In this document: positions 46,885 to 59,371 of the stretch, one piece after another
Numbering within the stretch: position 1 is the stretch's first letter
Layout of the letters: each line of letters opens with the position of its first letter
Program-made: the position numbers and the translations under genes
The notes under the pieces: model-generated
What the model was told of the DNA's origin: nothing
Databases searched by the model: none
The model's input: the letters and a program-made list of their open reading frames with translations, nothing else
Source: Rhexocercosporidium sp. MPI-PUGE-AT-0058
Lineage: Eukaryota > Ascomycota > Leotiomycetes > Helotiales
Direction of reading: 5' to 3'
DNA: 64,000 nucleotides
Assembly: GCA_020746875.1 (NCBI GenBank)
Contig: JAGTJL010000015.1
Span: forward strand, 930,001 to 994,000

Positions 46885-48359
46885 ATGCTGCGACGAGCCT
46901 GTTATACGATAAAAGACACAGTCATGACAAAACGCCCCCCCAAAGATCCATTAATCGTAGTGCTAGGCGCGACTGGCACAGGAAAGTCCCAGGTACGATG
47001 CCCGTCCATTCTCGAGTATGACCTACAGCTCACCCCTCACAGCTTGCAGTCGACTTGGCCAAACGACTTGATGGCGAGATCATTAACGGCGACGCCATGC
47101 AAATGTACGATGGCCTACCAATTATAACAAACAAGATAACTCTGGAAGAGCAGCAGGGCATTCCACATCATCTCCTGGGCTTCATTGCGCTCGATGAGGA
47201 ACCGTGGCGTGTGGGCATGTTCAAGCAGAAAGCAGGACAGATCATAAGGGAGATTCGATCGAGAGGAAGACTGCCGATTCTAGTTGGAGGAACACATTAC
47301 TATACGCAGTCGCTGCTCTTCGACGAGACGTTGGTCGAGACGGTTCGTAAGGACGAGAACGGACTCACGAACCAAGAGATGGCTGAGAAATACCCCATAC
47401 TCGAAGGGTCCACTGAAGGCATGATAGCGCGCCTAAGAGAGGTGGATCCAGTTATGGCAGATCGATGGCACCCGAAGGACAGGCGGAAGATTCGGAGGTC
47501 TTTGGAGATATTCTTGACGACTGGGAAAAAAGCCTCCGATATCTATGCAGAACAAATGGAGAGAAAAACATGCAACAAAGCGCCAAATCCAGGCGAAGAG
47601 TTTATAGCCCATCCTCTGGTAGATAGCAGATCGGTGCTGCTGTTCTGGGTGTATGCCGAGCCCGAGATTCTGAAGAAGAGGCTGGATGCAAGGATTGACA
47701 AAATGGTAAGCGCTGGTCTCTTAGATGAGGTCAAATCAATGGAAGTCTTCCTGCGAGAACAGGCGACCTCGGGCATCGAAGTAGATCGTACGAGAGGCAT
47801 ATGGGTGTCGATCGGTTACAAGGAATTCGAGCCATATCTGAAGGCCCTTTACTCTGGAAGTGCCTCGGCGGATGACATACAGAGCTCCTACGAGCTATCA
47901 ATCGAGCAAACAAAGACTGCTACACGCCAATATGCAAGACAGCAGATTCGTTGGATCCGTTTGAAGCTGATTCCAGCACTCTCAGACGTTGACGCTCAGA
48001 AGAGACTTTACCTTGTGGATGGCAGCGATGTCTCCCAGTTCTCAGAAACGGTCTCCCAACCTGCTCTTGGGATCGCAGAATCATTCTTAAATGGTACCGA
48101 GCGAGTACCGCCTCATGAGGTGTGTGGTGCTGCTGCTCAAATATTAGATCTGGAGAAGGACCATGTGGAACCGAAAGACCCTCATTTCCGCCAAGAATGC
48201 GAAATATGCCACATGGTTGCTGTCACAGATATTCAATGGCAGACCCATCTGAAGAGTCGACGTCACAGAGCGCTGCTCAAGAAGAAACAGAAGAATGACA
48301 GAAGCGGTAGGTTTCGCCCTCCGCCGAGTGGCAGTATATCAGAATCAGATACTCCTTGA
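46885..48359 (+). CDS. MOD5: tRNA dimethylallyl (isopentenyl) transferase with C-terminal zinc finger
   Basis: Two exons, 46885-46992 and 47043-48359 (intron 50 nt), give 474 aa. P-loop GATGTGKS at 28-35, then INGDAMQMYDGLPIITNK, ILVGGTHYYTQSLL and RGIWVSIGYKEFEPYL, as in MiaA/Mod5. A C2H2 finger (CEIC...HLKSRRH, about 424-446) is typical of eukaryotic members. The enzyme adds a dimethylallyl group to A37 of tRNAs reading U-start codons, in cytosol, nucleus and mitochondria. Two in-frame ATGs (46885 and 46924) lie 13 codons apart. The segment between them, LRRACYTIKDTV, is basic and amphipathic, so alternative starts could give mitochondrial and cytosolic forms, as known for yeast Mod5. Confidence 0.96.
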
Positions 48360-48726
48360 ATTTATTCCTTGGGAAACACCCTACACTTAGCTCTGTTGGT
48401 CTACATATCATCATTCCTGTAAACTGGGTATCTCGATCCCTCTATGGATGGCATGTTCCTAAAATCCTATCACAGTCCGTGGTGCCTCTGACCTACATAA
48501 ACACGACCAAGCAATAGTTCTAAACAAGTCAGACGATTCCTGTGAAGTATTCATGTCATTTCTTGATGCTCTTCAGAGAGTATCATTTAAAGGCGATTTC
48601 GCGGAGAAATGAGGGGGCAATGCGACAACTTCGTTTACTACTGTATCCATTTCTCCACACCATCTTTTCGATTGAAATTCAGTATGTGCTCCTGCTTTTA
48701 GTGTGAGTGCTATGTACAGGATATTT
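48360..48726. other. Convergent 3' ends, no gene
   Basis: A 367-bp gap between the MOD5 stop and the monooxygenase stop on the opposite strand. No motif or gene was seen. Confidence 0.4.
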
Positions 48727-50130
48727 CTACTTGCTCTGATTTTTAACTCCATTCTGCATCGATCTCGAATTCCACATTCCCTCCGTCTCCTTCGCCCTCT
48801 TATTTACACTCTCCATATCGAATCCAGCAAGGAGCTTATACGCTTTTCCAACTTCCTCCAACTCCATACTCCCAATCACATCATCAATGTTTTCAAAACC
48901 ATCAGGTGCACGTTCATGAGCCAGTTGCAACACATGATCCGGACCATTTGCACGATTCGCAAAACAAATCTTTGCTGTGGGTGGCAACCTCTCGTTCTGA
49001 TACTTCGTCAACGCATCTGGGATACTCTGATCTTGCTGCAGAGCAGAAGCGAGAGCCACGGAATCAAGAATGGCTTGACTGGCTCCGTTTGATCCGACTA
49101 CAATTCGTCAGTCTACCAAAGTTCGTTTTACAGAAGATGGCAACTTACTAGGATACAGAGGATGCGCCGCATCTCCCAACAAAGTCAACCTCCCAAAACT
49201 CCACTTATCAACAGGCGTCCGATCACACATCGGGAATTCCGCAACCACCTCCGTCTCTTCAATCAACTCGGGGATACTCAGGAAGCCAAACGTCCAGCTC
49301 TGGAACTGACTCGCAAACCGATCCTTCGACACGGTTTTCCCCCAATCCGCAACAGGAGGAGTCAAGTCCGGGTCATCTTTACTCCTGACTCTCAGCTCCG
49401 CTATCCAATTCACCAGCGACTTACCCACCTTCTCCGCCTGCCGACCAACAGGGTATGCTATGAACTTCTGATCAGCATGGCCAGCCCAGACCATCGACCG
49501 TCCCGTAAGGAACGGTTCCCGCAACGAGACACCCCGCCAAAGTAACCGTCCTGAGAAATTCGGCGGTCCCTCGTCAGGATACAGCAGCCGCCGAGCTGTC
49601 GAGTTGATCCCATCACAAGCAATCAGCACATCCGATGTTCTCTCCGGGACATCGGCCGGCTTAGCTGGATCCGTCCTCCTCGTGAACCTCGCCGTGATGC
49701 TCCCCTCATCCTGCTCAAACGAAGTAAACACCTGATCCATAACTACACACGCCTCTCCCAACCTCTCCTTCACCGCACTAAGCAACATCGCATGCAGCAT
49801 CCCTCTATGCACCGAGAACTGCGGCACCAGATACCCTGCCTGCTCTCCCCTCGGCTCACCAATAACGAAATGGCCATATCGGTTGTAGTACTTCAACTCT
49901 GAGGTCTTGATGCCTATTTCTTCTAGGGAGGGTAAGAGACCTAGGTTCCGGAGGACGAGAACGGCTGAGGGCTGCAAATTTATCCCTGAGCCGATGGCTG
50001 CGAGTGTGCGGGAGGACTCAAAGATGGTTATATTGTTGAATCCCACGGAATGGAGTTGGAGAGCAAGGACTAGCCCGCCTATTCCTCCGCCGACGATCGT
50101 GATGGTGATCTGAGAATTAGAGGAAGGCAT
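48727..50130 (-). CDS. FAD-dependent monooxygenase (salicylate hydroxylase-like)
   Basis: Two exons, 50130-49149 and 49097-48727 (intron 51 nt), give 450 aa. The N-terminal Rossmann motif IVGGGIGGLVLALQL (GxGxxG at 14-19) binds the ADP part of FAD. The central motif DVLIACDGINSTAR and the late LLGDAAHPLYP, then GSNGASQAILD, are the DG and GD motifs of class A flavin monooxygenases. Such enzymes hydroxylate aromatic rings using NAD(P)H. The substrate is unknown and no pathway neighbours are present. The coding strand switches from C-rich (start to about 49900) to G-rich. No secretion signal. Confidence 0.93.
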
Positions 50131-50611
50131 TTTACTAAATTGAGGTTTGTGGACAAGAGAATATACGGTAGAAAGCTGTTACTCCTCTGCCGTATAGAAA
50201 GACGGTGGGACCCCGAAAGCGGAGGTGTGGGTTAATTACTTAGTCTTTTGCGGGGGATCTTCAGCCTGTAGCACCAGGCCTCGGCAGAGACACCGCGGAA
50301 GTTCGATTGTACCTGACAGAGATCTACAGGGTTATTTGATCAGTCGATTTGAGAGTCGATCTTGGTATCCTCAACTTCTTCCAGATTCTCTTACAACCTT
50401 TTCGGTCACCTGGAACTCTCTAGTCGTGAATCAACTTAACAACATTGATTTCACCAATGTTCCGCACTAAGAATCGTGAGTAACCCCCCCGAAAGGCAGT
50501 CCTGGTCTTAATTAAAGCGCATATCACACTCGTTTCATTGCCACTTCCCAAGTTCATTCACGAGAACATTGTACAAGCCAACGTTCCTTTCCTCGCTTCC
50601 AACAACTGATT
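50131..50611. other. Monooxygenase promoter region, no gene
   Basis: About 480 bp between the monooxygenase start and the stop of the 1,296-aa orphan. A short frame at 50225-50470 has no known motif. Nothing else is supported. Confidence 0.4.
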
Positions 50612-53600
50612 TCAATTCTTCGCCTCAATCAGATTCTCGCTCTCTAGTCCAACCTCAAGCGTATTCTTATCCATACCGAACAAGGTTCTGATTGGCTGTT
50701 GCTTCTGTCTCTCCTTTCTATCCAAGAGAAGACCAATAACGGCCGTCTTGAAGTTCTTTCCGAGATCTTGCTCCCAATTGAACTCGGGGTTCAAGGTAGA
50801 GGCAAAGACACGCAAGGTAGAGACAGGTATGTTCAGCATCTTGCAGACATCCTCTGGACTGACCAACTTCTCCATCTTCGTAATGAAGTCAGGGCTCATG
50901 ATCTCGGCGAATTGCTTCATTCCAATAGGTTGAGCCACGGCCTGGGTTCCAGAAGGACTTTGCGCATCAAGCTCAAAGGCAGGTCTCTCCTCGCCCGTCA
51001 TGATTTCGGTAATGAATCCTTCATCAAGTGGCTCGATTTCGTCGCCGAATTCTCCTATTTTGCCAACTTGCCATGGGACTCGTACCTTCTCAGCATCGCT
51101 AATGACTTGTTCCATGAAGTCAGTTCGGGTGGTCTTCGCGCTCTCCTCCATTTCCTCGTCGTTGGCGGAGTATGTGTCAAGAAGTCCTTGGTATGCCTTC
51201 GCGTTTTGCATGACGACTTTATCCTGTTGTACTTCCCAGCTATCGGCGATATTCTTGAAGCTTTCCATAACTTTCAGGCAGGATTCGTTGATAGCGGCGT
51301 TATCTTCGGCGCGACAAGCTTTTGCAGCGACCTCCTTGAGTTCCTTGAAGGCAGCCGAACGCTTAAGAAAGACACTCAACAAGACAATATCGTCATCTTG
51401 GCGGCGTAAGCCGGTGGAGGCAATATACCGGAGGTAGCGCATCATCTTCTTGTAAGACCGACTTTGATTCTCGAGCTTTGCTGGAAGAGCGTCCAGAAGA
51501 CGGGTTGCAATTGCTTTGCGGTCGCTATCGCTATCCATCATCTGAACAAAGACAGCAATGAATGTTCTCGAGTGAACAAGCTGGATGTTACGAAGCTGGC
51601 AGTATTTGATCATCTGATCGGCGCGAGACTTCTTGATGTTCTCGGTATTCTCGTTCTTCGTGATGATGGCGATGAGAGCTTTGTCAAGGAGCTTTTCGAT
51701 ATTCAGATTGAATTGGTCCTGTGGCCATCCACTGAAAGGATACAGTCTGACGACGGACTCATACCAGCTCCATGCGACTCCTGTTGTTGGGATATCAAAC
51801 TTGGGCTCCTGGCCGAACAACTGCCATACCATACTCAAAGGGCGCACGCCCGAGCCAGCTATGGTCAGAAGGTTGCCAAACAATCCTCTCATGAGCTTCG
51901 TAGTGGTATCCTCAGCCTTGATCATACGTTTGGGTGCAGAAGTCCTCATGGCCGCAAGCTTAGACATAGCCGCCATCAGCAGGGCGCTCATGAGTTGACC
52001 AGTCTCTGGGCTTCCAGGTTGCATATTATGCTCTCTCGAAGCAACAGCTTGGCTCAGAGTGTCTCTCATGATGATACGTAAAGCGGCAATGTGACCCTCG
52101 TTGCATTTGTCCATCCACCGAACCTTGAATGGAGATTTGAGGTTCACAAATTCATCCCAGCAAACCCAAGCTACCATGGAACCGGTACCAAGCTCCTGAG
52201 AAAGATATGGCAAAGCAAGAATCGGATGTGTGGGGCCGAGCTGGTGCCTGAGAGGACCATCGTGATCTGATTGAGATTGCTCAATAATGATTCCAGCATC
52301 GAAACCTTCGAGAAACAGAACTCTTGAGTCCAGATCACAGCAGGTATCAACCTCAAGAGAGTTCTCCTTCAACTTTCCCAGGATCTCTTGATATGGTGTA
52401 GTCTTGATATTCAGAAGCATCACCCCCATGTCAGTTGCCTTTGTTTCCAACAGGCCGGCTAGTGACTCGAATGTCATGGACTTGACTGCCTCAACGTTGT
52501 TTTGGATTGCTGCTTGTCGTTGGAGTCGCTGCAAGTCATGTGTTCTCTTCGACGTTGTTTGGGAGGATATCATGTTGCTTAAATGAGTGATGATTCCCTC
52601 TAGGCTCTTTTGGAATGTCTTGCTGCTCCTTCTGAGATCGCCTAGCATGGCGTTCTTCTTTTTTACGGACTCGAGATCGGCGAAATCGTACTCCTTCGTC
52701 AAAAACTTAATGTATGCGGTTCTCAGCGGAGCAGTTGCATCATTGACCTTGTTGGACAGACAGGATATCAACAGTCGTGAAAGTTCGACTAGATCCTTCT
52801 GGCTAAGTAGTACCTGCAGCTGGGGGACGATTGCACAAATATCTTCCTCCAAGGTCTCAATTTGATCAAGGGGAAGGCTCTCAAAGAGACTCTCCAGATC
52901 CTTTGGCTCAGCTATTGAACCAGACTTTGGTAGTAGGATTGTGTTGGGCTCGCTAAGGTTGATCAGTCTCTTGACTCTGGGGTCGAGTAAAGTTTCCAAG
53001 CCAGCGTCTTCAATTGCCTTTGTAACATCTGTTCCAAAAGCCATACCTGAAGTGTTGAGACGGATCTGGTTGGCAATACCACGATAGAAGTAAAACTTTT
53101 CGGAGATCTGTACCAAAACCAAGGATTGTGGACCAGCAAGGGCAGTGACAGCATTGATGTTGACCAAGTCCAACAATTTAGTAACATCAGGACCTGCTGG
53201 AAGCGGTGTATCGGGGAGCATCTGGATAATGAATAGGGCATTGATTCTCCATGGCGTTGCTAGATTTCGAGCATTGTCTGTCATGCGCTCGTCGACGAAG
53301 ACAACAGCCGTCTCATATTGCTCGTAATGTGCCCGAAGTTCCCCTTCCTCAGAAAAAGGAACATTTTGAGCAGCTCTGCCCGTTGCTAGTAGCAATGGAC
53401 CTTCCAGTCGGGAACCAAACACGCAGGGTAGCACCACAGCGGATGAAAAGTTGTCGGGGGCAGCATTTCCATTATGCACGAACTCTAGTCCCGTGCCGTA
53501 CTTTATGAGTTGGGTGGTATCCTGTCGAATAATTGGCGGCAGCATTGTGGTCTGAGTCAAGAATACGACATTTGCCTTCGTAGAAACAGGCAGAATAACT

Positions 53601-55051
53601 TGCGGGGTAGTCAACAAGTCCATAGGTGTATCTGGTGTAGCAGTAGCTGAAGCTAAGTATATTAGCTTTCCCAGTACCAAAAGAGATATTCAAAGCATCG
53701 AAATTGGTTCGAAAGATGCTCAACCGATGGGAAAGAAATACACGGTACTTACGATGAGAATCCACAGTAGCAGGAGTAGGGGTCGACCAATCAGCACGCT
53801 GAATAGCCTCATTGAAGGATGTGCTTTGCAATTCAGAGCCCGAGCACATCTTGTTGAGATCTGTCGTCGGAGTGGGAAGAATAGAGCAGACAAGCATTTC
53901 CCCTTCACGTTTGAAAACAACTGGCGAGCAAATTGTTGCCTCTCCAATGGATGCTGCGTCGAGTGGGACTGGGACGATGTAGAGAGCCTGTCATGGTCAA
54001 CTCAAGTATATGAATATGCTGGGATCAAAAGCAAGCTTACCTTTTCTGCATGGTTCGCAATCATAACCACAGGGTTGCGCTCTTGGAATTTGGTCAACTT
54101 AGTGCATCTGTAAGAATTAGTATGAAAGATCTGTGTGCAACCAAGACTGATTCAAAATATATCAATGCCACAGAACCAGCCTCTCTGGAAAGATATTTTA
54201 AGGGGAAAGACAAATGTGGAGAACACTCACTGAAAGCCAGATACAAACACAGCGAATTCCTTTCCAGACTTCAACTGGTCGCTGATCTTCATGTGTTGCA
54301 GGAGGTACATTGATTCGTTGTTGTCCCCGCTGTGATCGATTCCAGTGAAAGAATTTCTTGCCCCGTAACAACTAGTCTTGCACGCAGCATCTGCGACGCA
54401 CAAGTCATAGTAGGTTGGATAACGCTCTGAAACAGCAAGAATAGCGATCTTATCCGACTCAATAGGGACCTTGAAGGTGGAGGCAGGAATTTGCATGACC
54501 GTGTATTCATCATTGAAGAGTCCTATGAGGCATGTCAGTGAACATTATCCAGAGAAACGACGACAGGAGCTAAATCAAGCGTCAAGGCTCTATCAAAAGG
54601 CTGTTGAATGATGTGTTGGTGATAAGGAGGAACTGACGTAGCTGGTTGGAGAATCTGGTCATTCGGCTCTGCAAGCTCTGTCCGATTTCGCCAAGGTCGA
54701 CGGCTTTGAAGAAATGGTCCTCAGCATAGGAAGAGATATCGATCTCATCGATTCCAGAGGCTGTACGACAGAGGAGTAGCTTTTCAGGACTGTGGATCTA
54801 TTAGTATACAAGAAGCCATAGTGGGGAGGGTGCTTAGGATTGGAGGATGTCTGGGGTTTGAGTGTGCAAACAGAAATCCTCCGTTTGCTTTCAATCACTC
54901 AAAACCATTATGCCACGAGAAACATTAGAACTGGTGGGGTGACTTACTTGAATGGATGCGCAGAGCCAACTGGAAGGTCCCCCAGGAGTGTAACGATCTG
55001 GGCCTTGGTGGTTGCCAGAGGGTCGAAGAAGACCTTCGTGATCTTCTCCAT
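50612..55051 (-). CDS. Large unrecognised protein, 1,296 aa
   Basis: Six exons: 55051-54948, 54789-54638, 54522-54231, 54107-54041, 53987-53753 and 53652-50612, all joining in frame. It starts MEKITKVFFDPLATTKAQI; there is no signal peptide or clear membrane helix. The first 430 residues contain beta-rich segments (NDEYTVMQIPASTFKVP, ALYIVPVPLDAASIGEA, SAVVLPCVFGSRLEGPLL). The remainder is mainly helical, including a charged coiled coil around VKKKNAMLGDLRRSSK and LQRLQRQAAIQNN, then MMRYLRYIASTGLRR. The C-terminal part has acidic patches and ends TLFGMDKNTLEVGLE. The long, clean last exon and conserved-looking splices argue for a real gene under selection. I can assign no family. It could be a structural or trafficking scaffold, but that is a guess. 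Confidence 0.75.
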
Positions 55052-56152
55052 TGCTATTTGCAGGGAACGAAGGTGATGGTGAGTGTTTATGAAGAAAGAA
55101 GAGGAAGACGAGGAAGAAGGTGGAGGCAATGGGTTTAAATCAACTCTGGGATGGGGTCCTGCCTGATCGAAGCGGGGAGATGCGTCATAAAGTCAACACA
55201 GATGCACGCGGTTTAGAGTCATTCCCCGTGAAATAATGAATGGCGCGTGAGACTACCTCGCAAACTGTCGTATCTTACTTTCGTAAATGTTCTGAAAAGG
55301 TTTCGCCTCGAATTTCGAGATGTCCGTTGACGGCGCAGCTGCTCAGCTTCAGCTTCAGCTTCAGATCCGTGAGTCTTACGACAAGCGGTAAGGTTTCCGT
55401 CGGTGTGTTTAAGCGAGCGCGTCCCTTCAGGCTTTGTTTACATATATATCTTAAGTTTGACTCCCTTTCAACCATAAATTGCCTCGGCCCTCGCTATCTT
55501 AAGATTCTCATTCTTAATGCTCTCTGTCGCTACTTTTTTGTTCGATTGAATGTCGTTCTATTTGCATTCTTCAGTACAAACTGCAACAAGTCTATACGGT
55601 TCATGCCTATGGACTCTTTCAGAACTATGCATTGGAGACACCACTTCACAAGTCGTAAGTTCCCATGCTTTGGTGAGAATGCAACTCCATTGATATGTTC
55701 ACTCAGAAAGCTTTGATAGCTGGGAGTAGTCTGTTAGCCAAAAGTTATTGCGGGGCTGTGCTCTGCTGTACTGTACTACCCCTGTGAGAGACTTCCCCAA
55801 TCCTTTATACCAGCAAGATGATCTTATGGTACATTAGCACCAAGTCAAAGTGTTGATCATGATGATTGAATTAAGATCAAAACATACTTCATAAGGAATT
55901 CTGTTGACTTTATAAAATATATGATTTCAACAGTCTCTTAAGTGGGGTGAGCGCCTCGTAAGCGCCGAAGAGTGTTGAAACCAGGGTTCAGTGAAGCTGC
56001 CTGCATCGCCCCGTTTCAAAATGCTACTGCGTTCTGCGCCACTGGATCTATTTCTAGCGGTGTCGGGATAATTCTCAATACTCCTTTCGATCTCGATTTT
56101 GAATCTACGTGCTACTCTCTTGATTATCTCTTTTGAACAGAACATTAATTAT
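55052..56152. other. Divergent intergenic region with a short hexamer repeat
   Basis: About 1.1 kb between the orphan gene start (minus) and the membrane-protein start (plus). It holds (CAGCTT)3 at 55344-55361 and an AT-rich part near 55900-55925. An open frame at 55240-55716 has no recognisable content. Confidence 0.4.
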
Positions 56153-58061
56153 ATGCAAATCGGGAAACTTGCTATGAACTCTTCGGGATTCTTTGATGTC
56201 CTCCAAGACGCTCTAAGTCGGGAAGCCGAAGCAACGACGAATTTTGGATTTCTTTTCCCAAATGCGAGCGTCACGAGTCTCATCAGCAACGCGGATTTCA
56301 CAGCATCGCTACACTGCTCCTTAGAAACCGCTGAATCAACCATACCCAAAAACATATCTTGTATCGAAGCTTGCAGTAATCCAGCGTTGATATTTTCCAA
56401 CTGGTCAAATTTCTACACTTGCTCTTGGTACCCCACACTTTCTGAGGCTCTCGATGCTCCAGATGTCAGTACCTCCGCTACAGACACATTTTCGAGCTTA
56501 GGAATACTCCCAAACCAGTCGATATTATCTCACTCAATATCTTCTGACATTGCGACTTGTCTCTCAGACTATTGCAAATCGTCTGATGATTGCCGGAAGC
56601 TGGACTCAAAGTCACAGTCATGTTCACTGGAAAATCTTGTCGTGGTAAATGGTTCATTGGTGACCCTCAGTAGAACGAATGCGATTACTTGTCTTCATGA
56701 CTCTGTCTGTAGTAGTACAGGAGCGGTCAATCCTGACATTGGTGGGCTAGGTGTAGGATCATGTACCAGTCATCTCGGCAATGCTAATGTTCAACAGGTC
56801 ATACTATCACTTTTGATCCAATATACACTCTCGCTTCTTGCAATTATCTGTCACTTTCTCTTCTATTTTCGGTATCAACTGTATCGAAAGCTATGGCTTA
56901 GAAAGATAAGAGGAGGGAAACCGGACGAACGGTTGTCTCTAGCAAAACAGACACTTACACGCCACCTGGAAGCCCTCACCAGTGCCCTTGTCGAGTTCCA
57001 GAAAGCACAATGCTTCTTCTCAGCAACACTTCAAATTGCAGCAATCATCGTCCTTCCTCAATACGAAATTGGAGAGAACAGCAAAGACCAAATCCTGCTG
57101 AGGTTGACGTCCGCGAACGCCTTTGCTCCAATCGTCTTGACGCTGGCCCACATCGATCACCTGGGTGGCAGAAACTCCAAGTATCTACTCAACTTGTCGC
57201 TCATAACCTTCTGTCTCGGATCCTCGACATACTGGTTATCATTTCCTATTCATGGTGGTGGACACAACTACTTTCAATATACACCACCAGCTGTCCCGGT
57301 CATGTCATGCAATAACATAGCGCCATTTGCTCCTTGCTACCTTCGTAATCAGTTCTTCCTCTTCTCGTTATGGACCGGGGATTCTGGGATCTTTTACGCG
57401 CAACCACAGAGAATTGGACTTGCAGTCTGGATTGTGACCCTTTTGATCCTCGTATACAGGATCGTGTCCACATTTTGTACCTCAGGATACGTGCCACGGT
57501 CGAATCTCCAGCGTGTTATAGACGAGTTGGCTGTTTTCGGAAGGAGTGTCCTACGTAAACTTGCGGATTTGACATACGTACAACGGCTGTTGGTTTTTTC
57601 TAAGGCTTTACCATCTGCGTCAACCTTTCGAGAGTGGCATCAGAAGACAACGACATTCATGGGCAAGCGACGAACCTGGGTGTACATACAGATTGCACTT
57701 GGGACAATGGCGCTCATCATGCAATTGGTGTCAGTAATTCAGGTCTTGCAGTTCTCATCCAACATCATTTCAACACAGATGAGCTTTGGGCAGATTGTGG
57801 CTGTTGGGATTTGGGTTCCGGTATTGCTTGAGTATGGCTATCTCGAGATCAGTGAGTTATCTTATTCGACTGTGGGATATGTCACTGACGCTGTTGACAG
57901 CGGGCGCTGCGAAAGGTACTGAGTACCGTTTGAAATTTCCGTTGGTTGTGACAGCGAAAGTGCCTGAAGCCACTACGATAATACCGGAGATGACTTCAGC
58001 AAGAGGAGAAGGGGAATCTATTGACAACGAGAAGCAGCCGAAAAAATACAATCCAACGTAA
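56153..58061 (+). CDS. Probable seven-helix membrane protein with Cys-rich N-terminal domain
   Basis: Two exons, 56153-57851 and 57901-58061 (intron 49 nt), give 619 aa from ATG 56153; ATG 56174 is an alternative. Residues about 1-215 form a Cys-rich, N-glycosylation-rich domain (CSLETAES, NISCIEAC, CLSDYCKSSDDC, CLHDSVC), closing with VNPDIGGLGVGSC. Seven hydrophobic spans follow: QVILSLLIQYTLSLLAIICHF; FFSATLQIAAIIVL; ANAFAPIVLTLAHI; LLNLSLITFCLG; IGLAVWIVTLLILVY; WVYIQIALGTMALIMQL; IVAVGIWVPVLLEYGY. The C-terminal tail is cytosolic-like and charged. The layout is that of a receptor, but sequence motifs of Pth11 or other fungal receptors are not seen. No signal peptide is clear. Function unknown. 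Confidence 0.8.
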
Positions 58062-58313
58062 AGTTAGGACACGCGGCAGTCATCTACAATAATTTCAGGC
58101 TCATCTAAGGTCTTTGTGGAGCCAGAACTTTGTCAGCCGCAGCTCTGTGGCAAGATCTACCTGCTGTCTACTATGGTGAGGCGGAACTCTAGATCTATTA
58201 AAATAACTCTCAACAATGGAATCGAAAAAGGGCCGTCTCATACGAAAGACTTGAACCATGTACATCCAGGAAACTAAACAGCGACCATTCTCAAGGATTT
58301 TCTGAACCTTATA

Positions 58314-59371
58314 TTAGGCACATACCCTCGTTTCTTTCTCGCACCAAGCCCAGAATCTGCCCGCCATACCAGTACCACCTTCCTTCTCTCCCCTCAATGA
58401 ATTCAGAATATCTTTCTTGGGATCTGGATGCCATTTCCCCCATGGAACACCATATTTCCCTCCATCCGCAACAGTGATGTCATCCGACAAACCAGCCCAG
58501 AGACACGAGTACGCCCCGTAGATAGGCGGGTGCATCGTTACAGACATGAGAATCTGGGCCACCTTCGGCGCCGCATCCCAAATAGCAGTCTTCAAATTCC
58601 CTGGATTCTGCGCTACACTGACAATGCCATCTTTGGATACTCGGTTTGAATATTCGGACGCCAGGAACCAGTTCGCTGCCTTGGAGACAGCGTAGTTTCG
58701 CAGTTGGTCGTTGCCTGGGCTTGGGAAGTCCTCATCAGTCATGCCACCCTTTGGGGCATTGGTTTCGATGGCTGGCGACCCGGCCCAAACAATTCGTACC
58801 GTGTTTGGCTGGGATGTTTTCGCTGCAGCTTGGATGTATGGGAGCAAAAGCTTGGTGAGTAGGTATGGACCAAGTGCATTCGTGCCCATCACTAGATGAT
58901 TGGATAGTCAGTACAAAAAGCCAAAGGCATAAGAGTAGCTCAGTAGGTGGAAAGCAATCTCGAATCTCACTTACGTAGTTCATATCCCTGCTTCGTCTTG
59001 CTACCAACAGGCGCCGATCCGATTCCAGCATTGTTCCACAATACGTCCAGCTTGCTCTCCTGAGACGCAAACTTTTCGACTGCTGGTTTGATAGTCGTCA
59101 GGTCTGAGAGGTCGATAACTAAAGGATTGATTTTCCCTGGTGTCTTTGTGATTGTCTCCAAGGTGATGGATTTGATCGAATCTTCGACTTTAGATTTGGA
59201 GCGACTGGCCATATAAACTGTTGCACCCTTCGAATACAGTATCTTCACCAGTTCATATCCCAGTCCCGCGTTGCCTCCTGTCACCATGAATACTTTTCCT
59301 GTCTGGTTCGGGATGTCATTTTCTGTGAAAGTTGGCTTTCCTGGGAAGAGCTGGCGAAATGTAGAAGCCAT
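58314..59371 (-). CDS. Short-chain dehydrogenase/reductase (retinol dehydrogenase-like)
   Basis: Two exons, 59371-58975 and 58891-58314 (intron 83 nt), give 324 aa. Cofactor motif TGGNAGLG at 30-37; structural NNAGIG; catalytic Tyr and Lys in NYAVSKAANW. The Ser of the triad is in VWAGSPA. After the TGG motif the loop YMASRSKSK suggests NADP(H). The product resembles WWOX/RDH-type fungal SDRs. Substrate unknown. It is convergent with the seven-helix gene, with a 252-bp gap, and there is no sign of a biosynthetic cluster. Confidence 0.93.
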
